A DNA stretch of 27,320 bases, taken from contig DASRBO010000092.1 in assembly GCA_035653595.1 (NCBI GenBank), positions 1 through 27,320 on the forward strand, written 5' to 3'. Shown one piece after another: positions 20,507 to 27,320 of the stretch (positions are counted from its first letter, which is position 1; each line of letters begins with the position of its first letter). This stretch comes from DASRBO01 sp035653595. Its GTDB lineage: Bacteria > Actinomycetota > Acidimicrobiia > Acidimicrobiales > JAJPHE01. The position numbers and the translations under genes were made by a program. The notes under the pieces were generated by a model. The model made no database searches. It was not told the origin of the DNA and saw nothing but the letters and a program-made list of their open reading frames with translations.

Positions 20507-21160
20507 TCAGTTGTCATAAGGTGGCAGGAGTTGAGCCTGCATCGTTGCGGCCAGCCACCTCTGGAAGTCGCTCGTGGGCCATGAGCGTTCGACGACCAGC
20601 CGGTGAAAGAGGCTGGCGTCGATCAGGACCCAGACAAGGTCTGCGGCATCGTTCGGGGTGAGACCGTCTCGAAGTGGCCCCTTGGCGCTGAGTATGCCGA
20701 CGAATCCCTTGGCGCCGCCAAAGCGCTCCTCCTGGATCTGGGCCCATTGGACCCGTACCCGGGGATCCACCCCGGCCGCACAGCGAAAGGCCTCGTAGAT
20801 GCCAGCAACCCTGCTGCTCACACCGGTCACCAGGGCCGCGTAGCCAGCGACGGCTTTCCGGGGATCGGGTTCGGCTCGAACGGCGAGGGCTTCTGGTCGC
20901 TGGGGCAGCGGTACCGGCTCATCGTCGCCCACGGTGGCGACGTCGAATGCCGCCCGGAGAAGTTCGAGCTTGCCGCCGACGGAGTTGAACACGGTGGCCC
21001 GGCTGACACCGGCGTTGTCGGCGATGGCTTGGACCGACGTGCCCAGGTATCCCTGCTGGATGAATAGATCGGCCGCCGCCTGGATGATTGCGGCGCGCGT
21101 GGCGCGGGCTTTCGCTCTTCGGGCCGGCCATTCGGGACCAGCCTTGACAGGGACAGTCAT
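20507..21160 (-). CDS. TetR-family transcriptional regulator
   Basis: This 217-aa repressor-type protein has the TetR helix-turn-helix at about 24-66: RATRAAIIQAAADLFIQQGY, then LGTSVQAIADNAGVSRATVF and NSVGGKLELLRAAF. The C-terminal ligand domain (70-217) is helical and unassigned. A perfect 17-bp palindrome touches its start codon (21160-21176), which suggests autoregulation and control of the divergent methyltransferase 91 bp away. No Shine-Dalgarno is present before the ATG; GACTCT ends 7 nt before it, a near match to the TANNNT boxes of the leaderless genes. The inducer is unknown. Confidence 0.92.
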   Translation of the reverse strand: MTVPVKAGPEWPARRAKARATRAAIIQAAADLFIQQGYLGTSVQAIADNAGVSRATVFNSVGGKLELLRAAFDVATVGDDEPVPLPQRPEALAVRAEPDPRKAVAGYAALVTGVSSRVAGIYEAFRCAAGVDPRVRVQWAQIQEERFGGAKGFVGILSAKGPLRDGLTPNDAADLVWVLIDASLFHRLVVERSWPTSDFQRWLAATMQAQLLPPYDN

Positions 21161-21176
21161 TAGACTTAGAGTCTAA
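21160..21176. promoter_or_regulatory. 17-bp palindromic operator at the TetR start codon
   Basis: TTAGACT (21160-21166) and AGTCTAA (21170-21176) are perfect 7-bp arms around TAG. Position 21160 is the A of the TetR start codon, complemented. Size and symmetry suit a TetR-family operator; binding here would block initiation of the regulator and could also affect the divergent methyltransferase promoter. Confidence 0.72.
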
Positions 21177-21251
21177 CTACCTGCGCAGCCAATCAGCGCC
21201 ATCGCTGAGAAAGACCCAAGGCCCCGCAACGACGCACAGAAGGGGTCGGCC

Positions 21252-22509
21252 ATGACGGATCAGGCGATTTCGGCGGGACGCGACGGGGCTCGAAGGCTCA
21301 AGCGGCCGGCGAAGCGGCGAGTACCGCCCCGATTCGCCATACGCAGCTCGATGTGGCTGCGGCGGTCGTTGTTGCGCGCGGCCGACCGGGCCCTCCCGGC
21401 CCAGGTGGCTCTGCTCGAGCACGTCCACCAGTTCGTTGCCACCCATCTCTTGGCCGCCTTCGCCGAGCTTGGAGTCGCCGATCATCTGGCCGGCGGTCCG
21501 AAGACGGCTGACGATCTGGCGATCTGGCGATCTGGCGATCTTGCTGCGCTGCGACGCCGACGCACTCCACCGGGCGTTGCGGGCTGCGGCAGCTTGCAAC
21601 CTGGTTCGAATCGACAAGAGTGGCCGGTTCCACACAACCCGACTCATGAGACCGATGGGTTCGACTGACCCAAGCGCCACCGCCGACTGGTGTCGATACA
21701 TCGGCTCGCCTTCGCTCCAGGCTGCGTGGGCCGACCTGGCGGAGACGATCCGAACTGGCCAGAACGGGTTCCGCCGCATCAACGGGATGTCCACCTTCAA
21801 GTGGTTCGATGCCCACCCCGATGAGGGCCGCAGATTCGGCTCCGGCCTGGGCGGGCTCACGCGATCCGAGGCTCAGATGATCATCGCCACCTACAGGTTC
21901 CCCGAGACCGGAACCGTATGCGACATCGCCGGAGGCGCCGGCGTCCTCCTCGGGGAGATCCTGGGGGCCCAACCTGGGCTTCGCGGCATCCTGGTCGAGG
22001 CACCGCTCGTGCTCGCCGAGGCGGCCACCTACCTGGGATCGATCGGCCTCGCCGACCGGGTCCAACTGGTCGAGGGGGACTTCTTCGGACAGATCGACGC
22101 AACGGCGGACATCTATCTCCTCAAGTGGATACTCCACGACTGGGACGACGCGACCTGCCAGAGGATTATCAAGAACGTGGCCTCGGCGATGCCCAGCGGC
22201 GCTCGCCTCGTCGCCATCGAAGGCAATCAGGACCGTAACGAGGTTCACCCGCGCTTCTCCATGATCGATCTGCAAATGCTGACCATGACCGAGGGCGGGA
22301 GAGAGCGCTCAAGACGTGAAATGGAGCAGCTGCTCATCAACGGAGGTCTGCACCCGTCTGGGACACTTAGAACGGCGACCGACCTGCTGCTCGTCGAGGC
22401 CACCATTCCTGATCATGACCCTCCCAGGAGCCGCCCCGCGGCCTCTCCCGCTCTCGCCGGCGCCCGGACAACCCGGGGCCTCGACTCAGCGATGCCGGAT
22501 CAGACGTAG
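21252..22509 (+). pseudogene. SAM-dependent O-methyltransferase, frameshifted at an 8-bp repeat
   Basis: The gene is a COMT-like (Methyltransf_2) small-molecule O-methyltransferase of about 415 aa once the frame is repaired. The N-terminal dimerisation domain reads in one frame from ATG 21252 (AAGGGG upstream) to about 21520: VATHLLAAFAELGVADHLAG, GPKTADDLAI. The rest reads in the next frame: LLRCDADALHRALRAAAACN, then SAM motif I VCDIAGGAGVLLGEIL, LVEGDFFGQIDATADIYLLK, catalytic WILHDWDDATCQRI, and the C-terminal MIDLQMLTMTEGG. The break falls in three copies of GATCTGGC (21513-21536). Losing two copies or gaining one restores the frame. Everything else is intact, so this is either a recent pseudogene or a phase-variable gene. 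The divergent TetR gene probably regulates it. Confidence 0.85.
21513..21541 (+). repeat. Tandem repeat of GATCTGGC (3 copies plus GATCT) inside the methyltransferase gene
   Basis: Full copies lie at 21513-21520, 21521-21528 and 21529-21536, followed by a partial GATCT. Each unit shifts the frame by 2 (8 mod 3). With one or four full copies the two halves of the methyltransferase would be in one frame; with the three present here they are not. Confidence 0.92.
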
Positions 22510-22534
22510 CCTCTAGGACCCTCCTCGAACCCCT

Positions 22535-23320
22535 TCAGCGAAGCCGCGTCACCAGTCTGCGCATCCGGACGTGAACAGCACCTGGCGGCGACAGGGCGAT
22601 ACCGGCCGCGGCGAAGCCTCCGGTGACGAGACCCACAGCCCTGAAGTCCTCGCGGGAGAACATGGACACTGTGCCCTGCGTGGAGTTGAACCCGAACGAC
22701 CCACGGGCAACGGCAACGTCCCCGACCCCGTCGATCGCCACTGTCGCCAGCTTCTTCACACGCAGGTACCGCCTGACTTCGTGGGACTCCCGGCCGTACA
22801 CCCGGATCAGCGCCCGGAGCTCGGCGTCGGGCTTACCCTGGACAACCGGGTAGGCCTCAACCGATCCGCCGCCGGCCTTTGCGATGGATTTGAGGGCTGC
22901 GCTCAGCGCCAAGCGGGCCACACCTTGCATCCGGTGCGCCTTGTCCGTCACGAAGCAGGTGATGCGCCAGTCCGTGCCCGGTTGCGCCGTGGGCCGTGGT
23001 GGACGGCCGGGCATAGGTAGCTCATCCGCCGGGCCGAACTGGCACCACCCAATCGGATCGGCCCCGGCGTAGACCAGGATGCCGTGGACGTGGCCCGTGG
23101 CCACCAGCTCACGCTTGTCGGCCAGGTTCCGCGCCCTGGCTTCGGCCCGCGTGCGGCAGTTCGGCGCCGCTCCTCCGCGCTGGAAGTACATGCAGGTGCA
23201 GTGGTCCCAGCCGTTACCCCGCGAGAACAGCGCTTCGAAGTCCCCCAGGGTCTGCGCCGACAACTCTCGGGTGACATAGGCGGGGGTTGATCGTCTCTGG
23301 CTGGAAGAGATGGGTGCCAT
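22535..23320 (-). CDS. GNAT-family N-acetyltransferase
   Basis: This 261-aa protein matches an actinobacterial GNAT group that begins AYVTRELSAQTLGDFEALFS and has a Cys-rich CTCMYF segment (Cys41, Cys43). The acetyl-CoA region is ITCFVTDKAHRMQGVARLALS, followed by AAGGGSVEAYPV-like sequence, as in this group. ATG at 23320 is chosen over 23380 because it lies 4 nt after the stop of the upstream 55-codon frame, with GAGG overlapping that stop. It therefore ends a probable operon: VOC protein, small ORF, GNAT. The C-terminal 100 residues (VARGSFGFNSTQGTVSMFSR onward) are not a standard GNAT part. Substrate unknown. Confidence 0.82.
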   Translation of the reverse strand: MAPISSSQRRSTPAYVTRELSAQTLGDFEALFSRGNGWDHCTCMYFQRGGAAPNCRTRAEARARNLADKRELVATGHVHGILVYAGADPIGWCQFGPADELPMPGRPPRPTAQPGTDWRITCFVTDKAHRMQGVARLALSAALKSIAKAGGGSVEAYPVVQGKPDAELRALIRVYGRESHEVRRYLRVKKLATVAIDGVGDVAVARGSFGFNSTQGTVSMFSREDFRAVGLVTGGFAAAGIALSPPGAVHVRMRRLVTRLR

Positions 23321-23324
23321 GGCC

Positions 23325-23492
23325 TCAGGCGCTGCGGACCTCTGTGGACTCGGGATCCGAGACCAGATGGAACTCGCCATCCTCGCTCACCTCTCTCGGA
23401 ACGGTCGCGCCCACGCCAACCCGGCGCGATGCCTCGGACAGCACCCCGAGACACGAGACTGACCCTGTAGTGGCGTTCGCTTGTGTGCTCAT
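23325..23492 (-). CDS. Coupled 55-aa small protein, unknown
   Basis: The ATG overlaps the VOC gene's stop as ATGA, and the TGA is 4 nt before the GNAT start, so the frame is tightly packed in the operon. The product reads MSTQANATTGSVSCLGVLSE, ASRRVGVGATVPREVSEDGE, then FHLVSDPESTEVRSA. It is soluble and slightly acidic, with one Cys and no membrane segment. The SEASRRVGVGA stretch faintly recalls a helix-turn-helix but is too short to call. The coupling on both sides argues that it is translated. Confidence 0.55.
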   Translation of the reverse strand: MSTQANATTGSVSCLGVLSEASRRVGVGATVPREVSEDGEFHLVSDPESTEVRSA

Positions 23493-23869
23493 GGGGCCTT
23501 CGTCGTTGTCCCTTCCGGCGTGGTCAGGAGGACCACGAGACCGGCGGGATCGATCACCCAATGGGCTCTTCTCCCTTCCAGAGGCTCGATCTCATCCGCA
23601 ACACGTCCACCGGCAGCAACGATCGATGCCGATCCGGCATCGACATCCTCGGTGGCCAGTTCGAGCCATACCTCGGTATGGGTAGCGTGATTGACCGCAT
23701 CGATCCAGAGCGTCATGCCACCGAACTCGAAGCCCTGCGAGCCTCGCCCGATCTGCAGTGGTGAAAGGCCGACTACGTCCTTGTAGAAGGCAACGGTTCG
23801 TTCGAACAGGGCGGAGGGCACCTTTACTGCGATGTTCCGCCCCGGGTGAAATGCCGCCCGAGCGTCCAT
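23489..23869 (-). CDS. VOC-superfamily protein (glyoxalase/dioxygenase-like)
   Basis: This 126-aa single VOC module has two beta-alpha-beta-beta-beta units: NIAVKVPSALFERTVAFYKD, VVGLSPLQI and FGGMTLWIDAVNHATHTEVW; then LATEDVDAGSASIVAAGGRV, LEGRRAHWVIDPAGLVVLLT. Dimers of such modules bind a metal and catalyse isomerisation or ring cleavage, or bind antibiotics such as bleomycin; metal ligands are not clear enough here to choose. GAGAGG lies 3 nt before the ATG. It is the first gene of the VOC / 55-aa / GNAT operon. Confidence 0.85.
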   Translation of the reverse strand: MDARAAFHPGRNIAVKVPSALFERTVAFYKDVVGLSPLQIGRGSQGFEFGGMTLWIDAVNHATHTEVWLELATEDVDAGSASIVAAGGRVADEIEPLEGRRAHWVIDPAGLVVLLTTPEGTTTKAP

Positions 23870-24050
23870 GACCTCTCACAGTGCCAGACTTCCCACCGAT
23901 GACGGGGCCCACTGTTGGGACCTCGGGGTGACTTCGGCGACCCGCGGGTGCTCGCAAGGAAGCCTCGGAGTGACCCCTAGGGTGCAGGATCGCCCACCGC
24001 GATTGCTGTGCAGAAACGATCAGGATGATCGCCGGCGGGGACCCAATGCT

Positions 24051-24443
24051 TCAACCGATCGCTCCCTGCCAGTACCTCGCAGGGGGCTCCAAGATGCAAA
24101 GCTCATTGCCGTCCGGATCGGCCAGTACGTGCCAGCTCCAACCGCCCTCGACTATCGGCTCCAACGTCATCTGGGTCGCTCCGAGCCCGCGGATACGCTC
24201 GACCTCCCCAGCCAGGTCCTTCGTCCTCAAGTCCAGATGCAGCCGGTTCTTGGCCACCTTGGCATCAGGGACGCGTTGCAGGAGGAGCTCGACCCCGTTC
24301 CGCTCTCCTGCCAGGAGGACCTGATAGGGACCATGGGGGGCACCTACCGTCTCATAGCCAAGGGCGGCAGTCCAGAAGGCCGCAGCGCGGGCCAAGTCGG
24401 TGCAGTCGAGCACCAAGGCCCAGATGGCCGCCCTCGCTTCCAT
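24051..24443 (-). CDS. VOC-superfamily glyoxalase-like protein
   Basis: This 130-aa protein is of the actinobacterial glyoxalase-like type: AIWALVLDCTDLARAAAFWT and AALGYETVG form the first unit, KVAKNRLHLDLRTKDLAGEV the second, with WSWHVLADPDGNELCILEPP at the end. His in RLHLDL and Glu in GNELCI are at the usual VOC metal positions. It shares little sequence with the VOC protein at 23489-23869 and is separated from it by 181 bp without a visible gene, so it is an independent unit. Substrate unknown. Confidence 0.87.
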   Translation of the reverse strand: MEARAAIWALVLDCTDLARAAAFWTAALGYETVGAPHGPYQVLLAGERNGVELLLQRVPDAKVAKNRLHLDLRTKDLAGEVERIRGLGATQMTLEPIVEGGWSWHVLADPDGNELCILEPPARYWQGAIG

Positions 24444-24516
24444 ACGTCTGCGTGCGGGACACCCACCAATTGTCGCATGAGCCTAGGTCGTCCGTCGCGC
24501 TGAGGCCGCATCCCGA

Positions 24517-24888
24517 CTAGTTGGGCGCGTCGAACCGGGACACCACTGCCTTTGGCGCTGTCCGGCGCCAGCTCTCCTCGACCAGCTCGGCGATCTCGTC
24601 CCAGTCCTGATCGACGTCCAGACGAATACCGATCCAGCCGTTCTTGCCCGTGTACCGAGGAATGAAGAAGCGCTCTGGTTCGGACGCCACGAGTGCCTGC
24701 TGAACCCCTGGGGCGCCTTTGCAGTTCATGGTCGTGCCGTCCTCGGATGTCATCACGAACAGCTTGTCCCGCACGCGGAAGGCAGGGGCGGCGTGGCCAC
24801 CAAACGGCTTCTCCTCGGCTTCGGGTAGCGCCAAGCAGATGCGCCGCAGTCGCTCGACGGCCTGTTTGGCGGACCTTGCATTGGCCAT
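24517..24888 (-). CDS. MmcQ/YjbR family protein (second copy)
   Basis: This 123-aa protein has the family order: helix AVERLRRICLALPEAEEKPF, GGHAAPAFRVRDKLFVMTSE, ERFFIPRYTGKNGWIGIRLD and the last helix DEIAELVEESWRRTAPK. It is the more canonical of the two YjbR proteins here and shares the PEAEE/GAPAFRV-like core with the copy at 19604-19939. ATG at 24888 is preferred because homologs start shortly before the first helix. No ribosome site is clear; AAGAAT ends 7 nt before the ATG. Confidence 0.85.
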   Translation of the reverse strand: MANARSAKQAVERLRRICLALPEAEEKPFGGHAAPAFRVRDKLFVMTSEDGTTMNCKGAPGVQQALVASEPERFFIPRYTGKNGWIGIRLDVDQDWDEIAELVEESWRRTAPKAVVSRFDAPN

Positions 24889-25059
24889 AGCCGGAATTCT
24901 TTCATGACGGGAGACAGGTCGCGCCTCCGACCCTGGGCCAACCGGAGGCGACCATGGCACGACACCGTCTCACACCTCAGCCGCCGCCGGGGTTGCGCGG
25001 CAACTCGACCGATCACCACCCCGCCGCCGTTCCGCAGCTGGCGACCCCGGAGCGGAGGC

Positions 25060-25914
25060 TCAGAACTCCTTGCGCCACTCCCCCGACTCCAGCCGGCGGA
25101 TTCGGTCGGCGGTCGGGGGATGGGTCATGAACAGGTTGGCGAAGCTCACATTCCGGCCGGTGAGGGGGTTCACGATGAACAGGGTCGCCTCGGCAGGCTG
25201 GACGTTCATCGGGACGGTGCGCACGCCGGCCTCGATCTTCGCCAGCGCCCTGGCCAGGGGCTCGCCGTCACCGATCAGGCGCGCTCCGGAGCGGTCCGCC
25301 TCGTACTCGCGGCTGCGGGTGACGGCCATCTGGAGCAGGAAGGCGGCCAGCGGGGCCAGGATCAGCATCGCCAGGGTGCCGATCACCCCGGCCAGGCCGT
25401 TGTTCTCCTCCTCACCACCGAACCAGAACATCATGCGGGAGATGAAGGTGATAGCCATGGCGATGGCGGCCGCCACCGATCCGATGAGGATGTCGCGATT
25501 GCGGACATGGCTCAGCTCGTGGGCAAGGACACCGCGCAGCTCGTCCCAGTCCAGCACCGACAGGATGCCCTGCGTGACCGCCACCGCCGAGTGGTTGGGG
25601 TTGCGACCGGTGGCGAACGCGTTCGGCTGCATGTCGGGCGTGACGTAGAGGCGGGGCATGGGCATGCCGGCGGCCTGCGTCAGCTCCCTCACCACCCGGT
25701 AGTACTCGGGCATCTCCGCCTCGGAGACCGGCACGGCCCGGGCGGCCTTGATGGCCAGGGTGTCGGCGAACCAGTAGGAACCCCCGGTCATTGCCAGCCC
25801 GATCAGCAGGCCGATCACCGCCCCGGTGCTGCCTCGGAGCAGGCCCCCGATGAGGACCACCAGGCCGCCCAGGGCGGCCAGGAGGACGTAGGTCTTGATG
25901 GTGTTGCGGCTCAT
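25060..25914 (-). CDS. htpX: HtpX membrane zinc metalloprotease
   Basis: This 284-aa M48-family protease degrades misfolded membrane proteins with its active site on the cytoplasmic side. Two N-terminal membrane segments (8-25, 30-50) are followed by PRLYVTPDMQPNAFATGRNP, the zinc motif HELSH (132-136; His132, Glu133, His136), membrane segments 3 and 4 (about 142-162 and 175-195), and the third ligand in SREYEADRSGARLI (Glu203). The terminal MTHPPTADRIRRLE is conserved. GGAGAAGCT before the ATG fixes the start. Complete and normal in length. Confidence 0.97.
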   Translation of the reverse strand: MSRNTIKTYVLLAALGGLVVLIGGLLRGSTGAVIGLLIGLAMTGGSYWFADTLAIKAARAVPVSEAEMPEYYRVVRELTQAAGMPMPRLYVTPDMQPNAFATGRNPNHSAVAVTQGILSVLDWDELRGVLAHELSHVRNRDILIGSVAAAIAMAITFISRMMFWFGGEEENNGLAGVIGTLAMLILAPLAAFLLQMAVTRSREYEADRSGARLIGDGEPLARALAKIEAGVRTVPMNVQPAEATLFIVNPLTGRNVSFANLFMTHPPTADRIRRLESGEWRKEF

Positions 25915-26017
25915 AGCTTCTCCAGGAACGCTACCGCTGCTCGACGTCTTCCCAATCTCGCCGGTCCGGGCTGGGAAAACGCTGGGCTGCGGCTGGGAGT
26001 GGCGTCGTAGCCAGGCG

Positions 26018-26503
26018 TCAGTCGTAGTAGCCGGAGTGGATGTAGACGCACGGGACGCCCTCGGCCCGGAACATCTCCAGGTTGCGCCGGTCGTCCTCGA
26101 AGGCCAGCTGGGGCTGCAGGCCCCAGCGGCGCAGCTCGCCCACGGTCATCTGCTTGAAGGACCGGGCCGCCCGGTAGTCGCCCAGATCGCGCATTATGAG
26201 CAGGTCCCAGCGCAGCTGGTAGCGGTCCAGCCACGCCAGCGTCTGGGGCTGGACCCGGATGGGGCGGGCGGTCAGCAGGACGATGGCCACCTCGTGGGTG
26301 AGGAGGCCCAGGAGGTCGGCCACCTCCTCGATTAGGGGGTCGTCGCCGCAGGCGTCGAAGAAGGCGTCCCAGTCCCGCCGGCCGGACTCGAGGAAGTGCT
26401 GACGGCTGGCGGCGTCGGACAGGACCCCGTCCAGGTCGAAGATGACACAGCGGCCGTCGATGGGGCCGGAGCGCCACCGCCAGTTCTCGGGGGTGAGGTT
26501 CAC
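26018..26503 (-). CDS. HAD-superfamily phosphatase, polynucleotide-kinase-3'-phosphatase-like
   Basis: This 161-aa protein has all HAD motifs: DLDGVLSD (nucleophile Asp23, acid Asp25), LLTARP (Thr78), Lys117 in SFKQMTVGEL and FEDDRRNLEMF (Asp137, Asp138). The arrangement without a large cap resembles the phosphatase domain of phage-type polynucleotide kinases and LNS2-like proteins, so a nucleotide or nucleic-acid 3'-phosphate is a possible substrate. The GTG start overlaps the acetyl-CoA synthetase stop in GTGA, with GGAGGA upstream, so the two are translationally coupled. What links it to acetyl-CoA synthetase is not evident. Confidence 0.87.
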   Translation of the reverse strand: MNLTPENWRWRSGPIDGRCVIFDLDGVLSDAASRQHFLESGRRDWDAFFDACGDDPLIEEVADLLGLLTHEVAIVLLTARPIRVQPQTLAWLDRYQLRWDLLIMRDLGDYRAARSFKQMTVGELRRWGLQPQLAFEDDRRNLEMFRAEGVPCVYIHSGYYD

Positions 26504-27320
26504 TCCTCCGTCGGAGCGACCCGGGCCCGGTGGCGGATCTCCTCGACCACCCCGGCGTCGGCCAGGGTGGTGGTGTCGCCGAGGTCGCGACCCTCGGCGA
26601 CATCGCGCAGGAGCCGGCGCATGATCTTCCCGCTCCGGGTCTTGGGCAGGTCGTCGGTGAAGATGATGGTCTTGGGCCGGGCGATGGGCCCGATGCGGCC
26701 GGCCACATGCGACCGCAGCGCCTGACCGTGCTCCTCGCTGGCCTGGTTGCCCGACTTGAGGGTGACGTAGGCGATGATGGCCTGGCCGGTGGTGGCGTCG
26801 TTGGCCCCGACCACCGCCGCCTCCGCCACCGTGGGGTGGTCGACGAGGGCGGACTCCACCTCGGTGGTGGAGACCCGGTGGCCGGACACGTTCATCACGT
26901 CGTCGACCCGGCCCAGCAGCCAGAAGTAGCCGTCGTCGTCGAGCTTGGCGCCGTCGCCGGCGAAGTACCGCCCGTCGAAGCGGCTCCAATAGGTCTCCCT
27001 GTAGCGCTCGGGGTCGCCGTAGATGCCGCGCAGCATTCCGGGCCAGGGCCGGGTGAGCGTCAGGTAGCCCCCGCCCTTCTCCACCCGGTTTCCGGCGTCG
27101 TCCACGACCTCGGCGCCGATGCCAGGGAGGGGGAGGGTGGCCGAGCCCGGCTTGAGAACGGTGGCTCCGGGGAGGGGCGAGATCATGATCCCGCCCGTCT
27201 CGGTCTGCCACCAGGTGTCGACCACCGGGCAGCGCTCGCCGCCGATGTGGCGCCAGTACCAGACCCAGGCCTCGGGGTTGATCGGCTCGCCCACCGAGCC
27301 CAGGAGGCGCAGGCTGGACA
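26500..27320 (-). CDS. acs: Acetyl-CoA synthetase, C-terminal part (5' end outside the window)
   Basis: This AMP-forming ligase converts acetate, ATP and CoA to acetyl-CoA. The visible roughly 273 residues include VGEPINPEAWVWY, the adenylation motif VDTWWQTETGG, YFAGDGAKLDDDGYFWLLGR (hinge and ATP-binding Asp), DDVMNVSGHRVSTTEVESAL and the terminal PKTRSGKIMRRLLRD. The Lys of SGKIMRR is the residue acetylated to switch off Acs in many bacteria. WWQTETGG is specific to acetyl/propionyl-CoA synthetases. It ends with PTEE, its stop overlapping the HAD phosphatase GTG. Roughly 60% of the gene lies outside the window. Confidence 0.96.
   Translation of the reverse strand, partial: SSLRLLGSVGEPINPEAWVWYWRHIGGERCPVVDTWWQTETGGIMISPLPGATVLKPGSATLPLPGIGAEVVDDAGNRVEKGGGYLTLTRPWPGMLRGIYGDPERYRETYWSRFDGRYFAGDGAKLDDDGYFWLLGRVDDVMNVSGHRVSTTEVESALVDHPTVAEAAVVGANDATTGQAIIAYVTLKSGNQASEEHGQALRSHVAGRIGPIARPKTIIFTDDLPKTRSGKIMRRLLRDVAEGRDLGDTTTLADAGVVEEIRHRARVAPTEE

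Noticed and set aside
21436..22509. Methyltransferase as an independent 357-aa protein starting at ATG 21436
   Set aside because: The first about 30 residues of that frame are out-of-frame sequence of the dimerisation domain, with no ribosome site; the frameshift at the repeat explains both halves better.

Overview
The window is very GC-rich and densely packed with genes. The gene families point to an actinobacterium, and my impression is an Acidimicrobiia-like lineage. The reasons are an MptB-type polyprenol-phosphate-mannose mannosyltransferase, a TIGR03086/mycothiol-dependent-isomerase-like protein, tandem-GNAT proteins, a polyphosphate-glucokinase-type ROK protein and several genes that look leaderless. 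There is no rRNA here, so the taxonomic placement is inference.

Layout. (1) 1-1.9 kb: on the minus strand tRNA-Thr(GGT), tRNA-Met(CAT) and the start of tuf form a tRNA-tuf transcription unit; on the plus strand an aldo/keto reductase is fused at a one-base junction to a Pat-like N-acetyltransferase. (2) 1.7-8.35 kb, minus strand: a three-gene series made of a secreted subtilisin-like protease with a tail of tryptophan pentads, a membrane GAF-PAS-GGDEF-EAL cyclic-di-GMP enzyme starting 7 nt after it, and an MptB-like mannosyltransferase. This is the best candidate for an unusual functional module (cell surface plus c-di-GMP). (3) 8.4-10.2 kb: a divergently transcribed ROK glucokinase with a large palindrome in the shared promoter region, then a secreted Gly/Pro/Thr-rich protein. 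(4) 10.2-16.5 kb: a 640-bp gap, a 76-aa small protein, an alpha/beta hydrolase coupled to a membrane-anchored substrate-binding protein, two further hydrolases, a DinB/MDMPI-type protein and yajQ. (5) 16.5-25 kb: an accessory stretch beginning exactly at tRNA-Tyr. It holds a broken integrase start, a zinc-ribbon protein coupled to an orphan signal peptide, GNAT, hydrolase, YjbR, VOC and TetR genes, and an O-methyltransferase whose frame is broken at an 8-bp tandem repeat. (6) 25-27.3 kb, minus strand: htpX, a HAD phosphatase and the 3' part of acetyl-CoA synthetase, the last two overlapping by 4 nt.

Two themes cut across the layout. Several genes start 7 nt after a TANNNT box with no Shine-Dalgarno sequence, as expected for leaderless mRNAs. 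Cyclic-di-GMP also appears twice: the GGDEF-EAL enzyme makes and/or degrades it, and YajQ belongs to a family with reported c-di-GMP-binding members. The region from tRNA-Tyr to about 25 kb has several gene remnants and coupled mini-ORFs and looks like an old integration site that keeps gaining and losing genes.
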